The position numbers and the translations under genes were made by a program. DNA of 64,000 nt, taken from positions 8,091 through 72,090 of the forward strand of contig JBAYRN010000010.1 of assembly GCA_041676625.1 (NCBI GenBank). Reading direction: 5' to 3'. Positions 1-8,201 of this stretch are shown here, piece by piece; the first letter of the stretch is position 1; each line of letters opens with the position of its first letter. The notes beneath the pieces were generated by a model. That model was not told the origin of the DNA and did not search any database. It worked only from the letters and a program-made list of their open reading frames with translations. The stretch comes from JAEXNA01 sp041676625 (GTDB taxonomy: Bacteria > Vulcanimicrobiota > Xenobia > Xenobiales > JADMJV01).

Positions 1-1
1 C

Positions 2-799
2 CGGGTCTTCTCCGCGCTGCTCCTGGTCATGGGAATCGCCCCCGTGCTGGCTCCCACGGTGGGGGCGGTGATCGTGGACTGGCAGGGATGGCGCCCGCTC
101 TTTCTTATGATGGCCGGATTTGCCATTCTCTGCCTGCTGGGAACCTTGTGGAAGATCCCGTCCACTCACTCTCGAGTGGGAACCCCTCTGAGTCTGGCCG
201 GAAGTTTTCGGACCTTCGGCGAGCTGATGAGGCACCGCGGCTTTCTGGCTTACTCGGTCTCATCCACCTTCATTCGGGTCGGTCTATTCGGATACATCAC
301 CGGCTCACCGTTTCTCTATCAGGACTATTTTCAGATGTCGGCCAAGACGTTTGGAATGGTATTCGGGGCTAATGCTACGGGGTTTATTGTGGGCTCTCAG
401 GTCAACAGCCGCCTGGTAGAAAGGTTCGGACACCAGAGAGTCTACCGGGGGGTACTGGCCTTCACCCTCCTGGGCACTCTCCCGCTGGTGGTCATCGGGG
501 TGATCGGGAGTGGGCCGCTGTGGCTTACTGAGCTTTGTATTTTCCTTTTCATCTCCAGTTTGGGATTCTCTTTCCCCTGCGCCACCACCGGATCGCTGGA
601 GGAGCAACCCACCCGGGCCGGCAGTGCGTCAGCGTTGATGGGCTTGATGGGAAGTACGGCAGCCGCCCTCACGGCCAACGCCGTGGGGCATCTACAGCTT
701 CTCACGCCTGTGGCCATGCCGATCCTGGTGGGCGGAAGCTGTGTGCTGGCCTGGCTCAGCTTCACCCTCATCTTTCGAGCCAGGAGCGCGTCGGAGTAG
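2..799 (+). CDS. MFS transporter, Bcr/CflA-type drug efflux (3' part)
   Basis: The reading frame is open from the window edge, so the start lies upstream; a methionine at base 29 is internal. About 265 residues are visible with six or more hydrophobic helices. The stretch ALLLVMGIAPVLAPTVGA followed by a WQGWRPLF turn is the typical TM4-TM5 region of the Bcr/CflA subfamily of 12-TM proton-driven drug exporters, so roughly the N-terminal third is missing. Substrate cannot be told. It is followed by an 80-bp gap and a gene pair of different character, so it marks the edge of the accessory region. Confidence 0.85.
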   Translation, partial: RVFSALLLVMGIAPVLAPTVGAVIVDWQGWRPLFLMMAGFAILCLLGTLWKIPSTHSRVGTPLSLAGSFRTFGELMRHRGFLAYSVSSTFIRVGLFGYITGSPFLYQDYFQMSAKTFGMVFGANATGFIVGSQVNSRLVERFGHQRVYRGVLAFTLLGTLPLVVIGVIGSGPLWLTELCIFLFISSLGFSFPCATTGSLEEQPTRAGSASALMGLMGSTAAALTANAVGHLQLLTPVAMPILVGGSCVLAWLSFTLIFRARSASE

Positions 800-879
800 T
801 CTCCCAGGGGTTATGAAAGGCGGGGCTGAAACATAGTCATAGGGAGCGCTAGACTTATGATGAGATATACTGAGGGCAA

Positions 880-1200
880 ATGAGCGATCACCAGAGAATT
901 GACGCCTGGTCTTTAGCCATGATGAAAGAGATCGTGGCAAGAATCGATCGAGATCCTGCTCGTGAAGGCTTGGAGAGAGCGCGAACGACATTAAGAAAGT
1001 GGTCCGAGAAAGATAGGAATCCGATCACTGAGGAATGGAGAGAACTCCTCGAATTGCCCTGGGAGGAGCTCAGAGCGTCTTTGCTCGACGAAGGAGATGA
1101 GGGGCAGCGACTGCGCTCCAGCGCGCCTTTCTGCGGAATTCTAGAACCCCGGGAGCGCTTAGAAATTTTTCAAGAATACCGTGCGACGCGACCAGCTTGA
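880..1200 (+). CDS. small hypothetical protein, partner of the NTase gene
   Basis: 106 residues, charged and helical, Trp-rich in the middle (KWSEKD, EEWRELLELPWEEL). The start ATG follows a GAGGG at 872-876. I do not recognise a family by name. Its last 20 bases overlap the GTG start of the nucleotidyltransferase-like gene, an arrangement of tightly coupled two-gene modules. The context suggests the antitoxin or partner half of a toxin-antitoxin-like pair, but nothing in the sequence proves it. Confidence 0.65.
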   Translation: MSDHQRIDAWSLAMMKEIVARIDRDPAREGLERARTTLRKWSEKDRNPITEEWRELLELPWEELRASLLDEGDEGQRLRSSAPFCGILEPRERLEIFQEYRATRPA

Positions 1201-1711
1201 GCACGTCTTGAGGGCGGCAGGTACAGTAGTCGATGAGGACATCCTAATCGTCATCGGTAGCCAGGCGATTCTTGGATCCTACCCCGACCCACCGTTGGAA
1301 CTTGCGTTCTCTGTCGAGGTTGATATCTACCCTAGAGACGCTCCTGAGAAAACTGATTTAATCACTGGTTCGCTCGGTGAGTTTTCCTTGTTTCACGAGA
1401 CCTTCGGTTATCACGCGGATGGAGTCTCACCCACCACGGCGATACTCCCTCCGAGCTGGCCTGATCGTCTGGTTCCACTATCAAACGAAAATACTCGAGG
1501 TGTCACTGGATTATGTCTGAGCGCGGTAGATATCGCCATAAGTAAGTTGGCGGCTGGGCGTGAGAAGGATATTCGCTATGTCACTGTATTGATTCGAAAC
1601 GAGATCATTTCACACGATTCGGTGGAAATGCTCCTCCAAGAGTTGGAGCCCCAGGAGAGAATGTTGGTGGAGGCAGGCCTGGCCGCCGTAGCCGGACGAC
1701 TGAAGGGCTAG
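1181..1711 (+). CDS. DUF6036-like nucleotidyltransferase-fold protein
   Basis: 176 residues with GTG start overlapping the upstream small gene by 20 bp. Residues 22-50 read as a minimal nucleotidyltransferase core: a strand ending in VIGSQAIL (Gly26-Ser27) and then SVEVDIYP, where Glu46-x-Asp48 fits the paired acidic metal ligands. A later ISKLAAGREKD segment matches the second conserved block of DUF6036/AbiEii-like proteins. Such NTases are often toxins of two-gene modules. I infer a toxin-antitoxin or abortive-infection role from fold and coupling; substrate unknown. Confidence 0.7.
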   Translation: MRRDQLEHVLRAAGTVVDEDILIVIGSQAILGSYPDPPLELAFSVEVDIYPRDAPEKTDLITGSLGEFSLFHETFGYHADGVSPTTAILPPSWPDRLVPLSNENTRGVTGLCLSAVDIAISKLAAGREKDIRYVTVLIRNEIISHDSVEMLLQELEPQERMLVEAGLAAVAGRLKG

Positions 1712-1735
1712 GGCATGGCTGAACGTGCACAAATG

Positions 1736-1752
1736 TTTACAACTTGGTAACC
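1736..1752 (+). promoter_or_regulatory. PhoB/OmpR-like direct repeat box (TTTACA-N5-GTAACC)
   Basis: Two half-sites 11 bp apart upstream of the calpain-like gene. Similar boxes occur at 16315, 50323 and 53581. The 11-bp period is what OmpR/PhoB-family regulators read; the regulator is not identified. Confidence 0.35.
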
Positions 1753-1842
1753 AATTTTAAACAACAAGCAGTTTCCGGCAAAAATAGCCTCATTCAACGG
1801 GTGGGTTTCAGGCTTTAGACTGAAGGCGAGCAGGAGAGAAAA

Positions 1843-3126
1843 GTGGAGAAAATCTCGATGCTCATTACCGGCTCTTCCAACGGTAGCCAGATAGCGCCCC
1901 TCCGGCAAAACTTTTCGAATCAGAGCCCTCTCAACGGCAACGCCGACGCAGGTGCTCTGGATATTTCCGGCCTCAGCTCCGAGGCTTCCGGACCGGACGG
2001 CCAGGTCAACCCCGCCATCCTTCAGATGATGTACGAGACGAAGCTGCAGTCCGACCTGCAGGCCCTGGAGCAAGCCAAAGCAGCCGGTGGGCAAGAGCAG
2101 TCTGAGCAGGCTTTGCAGTCCCTGGGCCAGACCTACACCCAGGCCAAGCAGCAGCAGATCCCGCTCAATCCGGAACTGGAGAACGCCGTGAAGCAGGCGC
2201 TCGGACTCTCCGAAGGATCCGACGGTGGCAGCGGTAATGGAAACCTGGATGCTCTCAACAACGGCGGAGGCGCCGACGGGGGCGGGACCAATGGCCTGGA
2301 CGGCTCGGGGGCGGATAACTCGGGCGGGGGCGGTTCCGGAATGAATACCGACGGCGGTGCCTCGGGCGGCGGCTCCAGCGGGGGAGCCAACGGTCTGAGC
2401 GGAGGGAGCGGTGGACGTTCCGGTGGTGGGGGTGGTCGGGTCGACGGTGACTCTGGTCCTCCCCCTGATCTCAGTGCAGACGACAAGCGCTTTCTAGATG
2501 GGGCCATCAGCCAGGACTCCAAGTCGTTCGGAGATCTGGTCACGGCCTGGAGACAGGGTGCTGAAGGCAACTGTTCTACGGTGGCCACCATCAAGGCTGC
2601 CATGGACCGCTACGACAACCAGGTTTTTGACCAGGTGAATAAGACCGACAACGGTTACAACATCGTCATGCAAGACGGCTACAAAATGACCCTCAGCAAT
2701 TCAGAACTTGCCGCGGCCACCCAGGCCAGTCGCTTCAAGGGCCCCGACGGACCGGCTAAGAGTTACGCGAACTTTCTCTACGGCGCGGCGGCCAAGCGTA
2801 ACGCTCTGGACAACAAGATGTCTCTGCGCGCCTCATTCAACGACCTGAACAACGGCGAGAGCGTGCACAACCCTCCCAAGCTCCTCGGGCTCAAGCACCA
2901 GGTGGTCAAGGTCAACCCCCGTACCCTCAACGGCCAGGATTCGGTGGTGGGGGCCAGCAATCGTCACGCGGTCTTCATCGACCGCAACGCCAACGGCGGA
3001 CACACCACCGATCGCTGGGGCAAGCGAAGCAACTTCAACGGGACCGACGGAGCCAACCGAGGTTTGGTCACGGCTTTTACCTTCAAACCTCGGAGCGGCA
3101 ATTCGACACCGGCGCGGAAGGGGTAG
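1843..3126 (+). CDS. calpain-like cysteine protease domain protein with Gly-rich linker
   Basis: 427 residues. The GTG start follows AGGAGA at 1832-1837 by five bases, better than the ATG at 1858. Residues 1-125 are Gln-rich and helical; 127-199 are a Gly/Ser/Asp linker; 200-427 form a domain with WRQGAEGNCSTVATI at 236-250. This closely matches the calpain active-site signature (QGxxGDCWLLAAI), with Gln238 as oxyanion residue and Cys244 as nucleophile. A downstream RHAVFID (His375), and Asn383 followed by a DRWGK stretch, are candidates for the rest of the triad. No signal peptide is seen. Its 3' end overlaps jetD tail to tail by 44 bp. Substrate and role unknown; secretion, autoproteolysis or a defence effector are all possible. 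Confidence 0.7.
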   Translation: MEKISMLITGSSNGSQIAPLRQNFSNQSPLNGNADAGALDISGLSSEASGPDGQVNPAILQMMYETKLQSDLQALEQAKAAGGQEQSEQALQSLGQTYTQAKQQQIPLNPELENAVKQALGLSEGSDGGSGNGNLDALNNGGGADGGGTNGLDGSGADNSGGGGSGMNTDGGASGGGSSGGANGLSGGSGGRSGGGGGRVDGDSGPPPDLSADDKRFLDGAISQDSKSFGDLVTAWRQGAEGNCSTVATIKAAMDRYDNQVFDQVNKTDNGYNIVMQDGYKMTLSNSELAAATQASRFKGPDGPAKSYANFLYGAAAKRNALDNKMSLRASFNDLNNGESVHNPPKLLGLKHQVVKVNPRTLNGQDSVVGASNRHAVFIDRNANGGHTTDRWGKRSNFNGTDGANRGLVTAFTFKPRSGNSTPARKG

Positions 3127-4270
3127 CGAATCGCTCCAGCCTTCGCAGCACCCACCGATAGCCGATGAGTTCTTGCTCCAGCCTCACCCTTTCTCCGAAC
3201 CGGTTGAGAATCAGAGCTTGATAAAGCTCCTGCTCCTCTTCGGATAGCCTCTCCAAGTCAGCCGACGTCGGTTGGGGCTCCATCACCCAGGATCGACGAT
3301 GGGCCTCCAGGGTCTCACGGTCCATGAGCAGGGAGACCGCCTGGGGGAAGTGGGCTCGCAGCCGGTTGAGGATGGCAAAGCCGTGGGTGTCGAGGTCGCC
3401 CCAGTAATAAAGTTCATACCCGCCCAGCCACTCTAAGAGTTTGAGGGCTCCCACCTCGTATCCTGACCCGAAGATGACCAGGCTGTGCGGGAGAGCGGGG
3501 AAAGCCAGGAAATTGACTTCGTTTTCCACGATGAAGGCGCGCCGTAGGCCCGGATCGAGGTGGGCGAACTCTCCTACTGTCAGGGTCAGGTCGGTGAGCC
3601 CCGGTGGGTAGTGAGGGCTGCTGTCGAGTAACCGAAAGCGGACCCTGGCCGGTCGCTCCCTGAAGCCGAACTCAGCCTCGAAGGTGGGTGATCCCTGAGG
3701 AAGAGTTGTCCTCAGAAGTCTGAGCAGCCGGGTCAGGGTTTTCTTGTGCTTCTCCAGAAATTTGGTGTCGATCCCGGAGAGGTCCACCTGTCGCAGATAC
3801 ACCTCCGGTCTCGGGTTCTTTTCCATCCATTGCACCATGGACAGGAGATTGGTCCAGTCTTCAGCCAGCGCCAGGACCCGATTTGGGCGTTCGGCGATCC
3901 AGTCCAGAAACTCCGGTCGCCGCTCTCGGGTCAGGGCCAGGAGTTCACGAAAAAGAGCGAGCTCCCGACGCTTTTTCAGGAACTCTGCGACCGCGTCCAG
4001 GGTTCCGAACACGGCGTGGGTTGGAACCTGGTTGCTTCCGATCACCCGGTGTCGCACCTCTTGATAACTCAAGGGTACCCCGCCGGTCTCCAGGTGCTTG
4101 ATCCAGTCCGAGACTTTACCGAAGTCGCTGCCCAACTGGCGGGTGGTCGGCCCTTGCAATTTGATCTTGAGAGGGAAAAGTTCCGGAGAGAATTCTGCCT
4201 TTAGCAGCTTGCCGCTCTCCCACCAGCGCTCGAGCTTCTTACGCAAATCGGTCGGGGTGGTCCAACTCAT
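3083..4270 (-). CDS. jetD: Wadjet protein JetD (DUF3322-DUF2220, Toprim-like nuclease)
   Basis: 395 residues, usual length for JetD. The N-terminal half fits DUF3322 and the C-terminal half DUF2220 with a Toprim-like core. Glu249/Glu251 sit in FIVENEVNFL and the DxD pair Asp292/Asp294 in YYWGDLDTHGF, which fit the catalytic acidic residues. In characterised Wadjet systems JetD is the nuclease that cuts small circular DNA after loop extrusion by the JetABC motor. Last gene of the operon; its start overlaps the jetC stop by 4 bp. Its stop lies 44 bp inside the convergent protease gene. Confidence 0.93.
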   Translation of the reverse strand: MSWTTPTDLRKKLERWWESGKLLKAEFSPELFPLKIKLQGPTTRQLGSDFGKVSDWIKHLETGGVPLSYQEVRHRVIGSNQVPTHAVFGTLDAVAEFLKKRRELALFRELLALTRERRPEFLDWIAERPNRVLALAEDWTNLLSMVQWMEKNPRPEVYLRQVDLSGIDTKFLEKHKKTLTRLLRLLRTTLPQGSPTFEAEFGFRERPARVRFRLLDSSPHYPPGLTDLTLTVGEFAHLDPGLRRAFIVENEVNFLAFPALPHSLVIFGSGYEVGALKLLEWLGGYELYYWGDLDTHGFAILNRLRAHFPQAVSLLMDRETLEAHRRSWVMEPQPTSADLERLSEEEQELYQALILNRFGERVRLEQELIGYRWVLRRLERFATPSAPVSNCRSEV

Positions 4271-7200
4271 CGCCCACGCAGAGCCTTCTGCTCGCGATAC
4301 TCTTCGATGGTGAGGTTCTGAAGCAGCGACTCCCGCTGATCCGGGTTGGCCACAAACCCTACGCTGGAGACGTAGGGCTCGATGATATGGATCTTCTGCA
4401 AGGGAGTCACGATCAAGAGCTGTAAGTCCAGCGTCTTAAAAAGCTCCAGCCCAAAAGTGGCCGAGTCATCGGAAGAGCGCCCGAAGGCCTCGTCGATCAC
4501 TACAAAATGAAACTTGCGGGCCCGCTCCACATTCCGTTCGAGACCGTACTGGTAGGAAAGACTGGCGGCCAGGATGGTGTAGGCGAGCTTTTCTTTTTGC
4601 CCCCCAGATTTACCACCGGAGTCGGCGTAGTGTTCGTACTCCGTGTCGTCCGAACGCCGACGTTCCGAAGCCGAAAATTCAAACCAGCGCCGCACGTCCG
4701 TGACTTTTCTCCTCCAGCGCCGATCAAGATCCTGGGTGCCTTCCCGCCCCTTCAGCCGCTCCACGATGGCTTTGACTCGCAGGAACTTCTGTTCTGAGTA
4801 TTCGATATCGTCCGAGCCGGTAAGGGCCCCCTCGGTACAGGCCGTGAGAGCTACCTGAAAATCCCGAATCTCTGGATCGGCGGTTTTCTGGAGTTCAAGA
4901 AAGATATAGCGGCCGGGGTTGTAGTCGATATCCTGGAGCGAAGTATTGATGATGTCGACCTTCTCCTTGATGACCTCCCGTTCTTGATGAAGTTTGGAGT
5001 GGAAGCTTGCGATCTCTCGGATGGCGTTTTCGTTCAGGAGTTCTTTGAAGCGGGTCTCAAAGCGAGGCAGATCATCAAGCTCCAATTGCTCCAGCAGTTT
5101 TCGATATTCTGAGGCCGCTTCGATGCTGTCATCGATCTCCTGGGTCTCCAGAGGGTAGGTGTTTCGGAACTCTCCCATGGCCGAGACGATTCTGAGCCTC
5201 AGGCGAGTGGCACGTTTTTCCATCGTCTCGATCAAGGTGCGTAACTTTTCTCGTACCTCGCGCTCGCTGGATTGGCAGTTGCGAATGGTGAGAGTCTTCC
5301 CCGGCAGGCATTCCTGGCGGAACTCATCTAGAGCCGGAAAAAGCTCTCGCTGTTCTTTGCTTGGGACTTCATCTTCCAGTTCGAGCAGTTCGATCTGGTG
5401 GTTCTCTTTGTCGCTCTTCACGCCGCCGAGTTCACCGTTGATTTGGTCCAGCTTTTCCTGGACCGATATCAGTTCATCCTCGGTAAATTTCAGTTGCTCT
5501 GAAAGTCGGGCCAGTATGTCGGAAGATTCCTGCAGGAGCTTTCGCTCCTCTTCCAGGTCGGCGATCTCCTGGACCAGCGGCTTCCAGTCCATGTCCTGAA
5601 ACTCTTGGAAACCGGAGAGGGTATTCAGGGCGGTGAGCTTCTCTCGCAGGTCTTTCGTCGAAAGTTGAAGATCATGCAGTCTGGTAATAAGCTCGTAAAG
5701 CTCATCCTCCAGTTTCTCTTTCTTCTGAGTGAGCACCGCGATCTTGGCTTCGTTGCTCCAGCCCAGCACGTAGCGGCTTCGGTCGTGCAGATCGTGGCGA
5801 TCATCTTTCTCGTGTCGCCCCCCGCCCGCTTTGACCTGACCACGCAGGGTTACGGCCTTCTTCTCCCGGCGAAACCCGCTGAGATCTCGGCAGCAGACGA
5901 AATCGAAACGCTGTCTCAACTGGCGATCGAGCCAACCGTAAAAGAGAGAGTCTTGTTTGATCTCGAGCTTGTCGGGAAGAGAGTTTTCGGGCAGACGGAC
6001 GGTACCGGAGGAGCTCTCTTTCTGAACCCGGTAGTACACCAGTCGCCCCTGCAAGCGGGTCTGGTCGACCCAGTCGGAGACTTTTTGGTAGAGGGTCTCC
6101 GGCACCAGCAAAGAGAGGGCAAAGTTGTGGAGAATCCGCTCCACAGCCCCCTCCCAGTCCCGCTCCTCTTCTCGGACCTGCAATAGTTCGCCCACGAAAG
6201 GGAGGGTCTCCTCGGAGAGCCCCAGCGCCCGGCAGAGTGCTTGGCGAATGGCTACTTGCTTTCCGCTTATGTTGCTGCGGCGGCTTTTCAGCCCCTCGAG
6301 TTCGTTATCGAGCTCGAGATGGGCTTGCTTGAGCTGATGATGCCTGACCTTCAACTCGACCCGGCGATTGTCGATCTCGGCCTCTTCACTATTGAGTTTG
6401 GAGCGGAGAGCTTTGAACTCGTGCTGTTGTTCTATGAACTGTTCCGGGGTTTGAGGGACGATCCCGTCGACCGCCTTCAGCAGGGCCGCGTACTGCTCAT
6501 AGCGGGTGCTCCTTCGGAGCCTGGTTTCTGTCAGGGCTGCGATCTGGGCGGCCAGACTTTCCAGTCGGTCTCCACCGTTCTGGCTGATGGCGGTTTGGAT
6601 CTCTCCTCGTTCGGCCTGCAGCTTGCTTCGGTCTTGCTTCAATTCTTCGATCCGGGCCTGCAGCTTCTCTTCTTTTAGCTCCAGGCGCTTGATCTCCACG
6701 CGCACTAGCTGGGCTTTGAGGTGGGAGAAGAAGATCGAGAGGGCTTCGCGTCGGGAGTGAAAGAGTACCAACTCCACGAGCTGTTGCTCCAACTGGTCGC
6801 AATCAGAGACCAACGGGGTGAGGGCCTCCACCTGGGCCTTGGCTTTCAAAACGGCGGCGTGAGCCTGGTTGAGGTTTTCGTAGTGGGCAATCAGATTTTC
6901 GATCAAAGGGTCCACCTCGAACTGCTCCAGCATGTGCTCTCGCACGAAGTCGGTGAGGTTGCCCACGGTCTTCAGAGACACCGTCTGATGGAAGAGTTCC
7001 AGCGACTGCTCGCTGGGAATGCCCAGGTAGCGGCGAAAGCATGCGCTGTACTGGGGAAAGGTTGGAAAGAGTTCTACCCCGTCGGCTCGCAACTGCCGGC
7101 GCAGGTCTTTCAACTGGCTACCGAAGTTAGAAAAATGCCGGGCGATGGATAGCTCCTTGCGGGCCACGGCATAGAAGCGGTCCGGCTGGCCTCCAGCTTC

Positions 7201-7623
7201 CTTCATCCAAAACACTTGCGCCAGGGTCACCTGCTCCTCGAACCCCCGGTTGGAGAAGACGGCCAGGATGACCGAGAAACTGTTGTGGTCCCGGAGAGGC
7301 ACCGGCTTGGAAGTTCCACCCAGATCCCCCCGTTCGTTCTTGAAGTAACCCAGCACGTAGGACCGCAGGGAACGCTCTCTCTTGTCGGCCCCAGCGGCCC
7401 GGTTGTATTGTACCCGGTGAGCCGGGACCAGCAACGTGGTGATGGCGTCGACCAGGGTGGACTTACCAGAGCCGATGTCACCTGTGAGGAGCCCGTTTCG
7501 CCCGTCCATGGAGTAACGCCAGACCCGGTCGTGGAAAGTACCCCAGTTAAAAACCTCCAACCGTTCCAAGCGAAATCCGGTTAGTCGAGATTCATTGAGT
7601 CCCGGTAGCAGCAAAGTTTCCAA
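4267..7623 (-). CDS. jetC: Wadjet protein JetC, SMC-like ATPase
   Basis: 1118 residues. Walker A GDIGSGKST at 48-56, long coiled-coil arms with a central hinge-like region near 480-620, an ABC signature-like GGKSGGQKEKLAY near residue 1005, and Walker B FHFVVIDEAFG near 1038. This is the MukB-type SMC architecture. In type I Wadjet, JetC dimers with the JetA kleisin and JetB KITE subunit extrude DNA loops and sense small circular plasmids. Two bases separate it from jetB and it overlaps jetD by 4 bp. Frame is intact throughout, so the motor looks functional. Confidence 0.95.
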   Translation of the reverse strand: METLLLPGLNESRLTGFRLERLEVFNWGTFHDRVWRYSMDGRNGLLTGDIGSGKSTLVDAITTLLVPAHRVQYNRAAGADKRERSLRSYVLGYFKNERGDLGGTSKPVPLRDHNSFSVILAVFSNRGFEEQVTLAQVFWMKEAGGQPDRFYAVARKELSIARHFSNFGSQLKDLRRQLRADGVELFPTFPQYSACFRRYLGIPSEQSLELFHQTVSLKTVGNLTDFVREHMLEQFEVDPLIENLIAHYENLNQAHAAVLKAKAQVEALTPLVSDCDQLEQQLVELVLFHSRREALSIFFSHLKAQLVRVEIKRLELKEEKLQARIEELKQDRSKLQAERGEIQTAISQNGGDRLESLAAQIAALTETRLRRSTRYEQYAALLKAVDGIVPQTPEQFIEQQHEFKALRSKLNSEEAEIDNRRVELKVRHHQLKQAHLELDNELEGLKSRRSNISGKQVAIRQALCRALGLSEETLPFVGELLQVREEERDWEGAVERILHNFALSLLVPETLYQKVSDWVDQTRLQGRLVYYRVQKESSSGTVRLPENSLPDKLEIKQDSLFYGWLDRQLRQRFDFVCCRDLSGFRREKKAVTLRGQVKAGGGRHEKDDRHDLHDRSRYVLGWSNEAKIAVLTQKKEKLEDELYELITRLHDLQLSTKDLREKLTALNTLSGFQEFQDMDWKPLVQEIADLEEERKLLQESSDILARLSEQLKFTEDELISVQEKLDQINGELGGVKSDKENHQIELLELEDEVPSKEQRELFPALDEFRQECLPGKTLTIRNCQSSEREVREKLRTLIETMEKRATRLRLRIVSAMGEFRNTYPLETQEIDDSIEAASEYRKLLEQLELDDLPRFETRFKELLNENAIREIASFHSKLHQEREVIKEKVDIINTSLQDIDYNPGRYIFLELQKTADPEIRDFQVALTACTEGALTGSDDIEYSEQKFLRVKAIVERLKGREGTQDLDRRWRRKVTDVRRWFEFSASERRRSDDTEYEHYADSGGKSGGQKEKLAYTILAASLSYQYGLERNVERARKFHFVVIDEAFGRSSDDSATFGLELFKTLDLQLLIVTPLQKIHIIEPYVSSVGFVANPDQRESLLQNLTIEEYREQKALRGR

Positions 7624-7625
7624 GC

Positions 7626-8201
7626 CTACTCATCCTCTCGATACTCCAGCATCGTCTGCTCCAGGTCGCTCAGCCACTGGGCGTCGACGAAAGCTTTCAG
7701 CACGCGTCTCACTTCGTAGTTGTCCTCTCGTCCCCTCATCTTGCGTAGGAAGCCGAGCTTGACGACCTTTTCCAGGTCGGCTTCCACCTTGTCTCGCTGC
7801 CTGGCCTCGTTGGAGCCTATCGGCAAAAACACTCGCATCATCTCAAAGATATCATCGCGATGCAAAATCAGCCGAGTGGAACCCCCCAGGGCGTCGAACT
7901 CGACCAGTTTGCGGCGAAGTAAGGCCAGTAGAAGACTCACCCCGTAAGACAGAGGTCGGCGGCTGATCAGCCGGGGTACCGCCTGGTCTTCCTCGCTAAA
8001 CTCCCGCGATTTCAGAAAAGCGTAACCCTCTGCTTCGTCGATGATGAGTTCCAGTCCTAACACGGTCACGTACTCCCGGACCGCGGCCTGAATGGCCAGC
8101 AACTCCTGCCAATGGGTCTCACTCGATTCCCGATAGATCACTCCTTTCAGGAGCGGTATGACCTGATGGGAGAGGGAGACTCTGGGGGCTTCATCATTCA
8201 T
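7626..8201 (-). CDS. jetB: Wadjet protein JetB (DUF4194, KITE-like)
   Basis: 191 residues with the DUF4194 pattern: an N-terminal helix pair, the segment ISRRPLSYGVSLLLALLRRKL, then a winged-helix part with DIFEMMRVFLP and a LGFLRKM turn. JetB is the MukE-like accessory subunit bridging JetA and JetC. It overlaps jetA by the 4-bp ATGA junction, so the two are probably translationally coupled. Length and position match canonical type I Wadjet operons. Confidence 0.93.
   Translation of the reverse strand: MNDEAPRVSLSHQVIPLLKGVIYRESSETHWQELLAIQAAVREYVTVLGLELIIDEAEGYAFLKSREFSEEDQAVPRLISRRPLSYGVSLLLALLRRKLVEFDALGGSTRLILHRDDIFEMMRVFLPIGSNEARQRDKVEADLEKVVKLGFLRKMRGREDNYEVRRVLKAFVDAQWLSDLEQTMLEYREDE

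Noticed and set aside
2250..2460. GGN repeat tract as possible CRISPR or tandem repeat
   Set aside because: Irregular Gly codons with no fixed repeat-spacer pattern; explained as protein linker.
2133..2603. 156-aa minus-strand Pro-rich ORF
   Set aside because: It is the antisense shadow of the Gly-rich linker of the calpain-like gene; Pro runs come from GGN codons read backwards.
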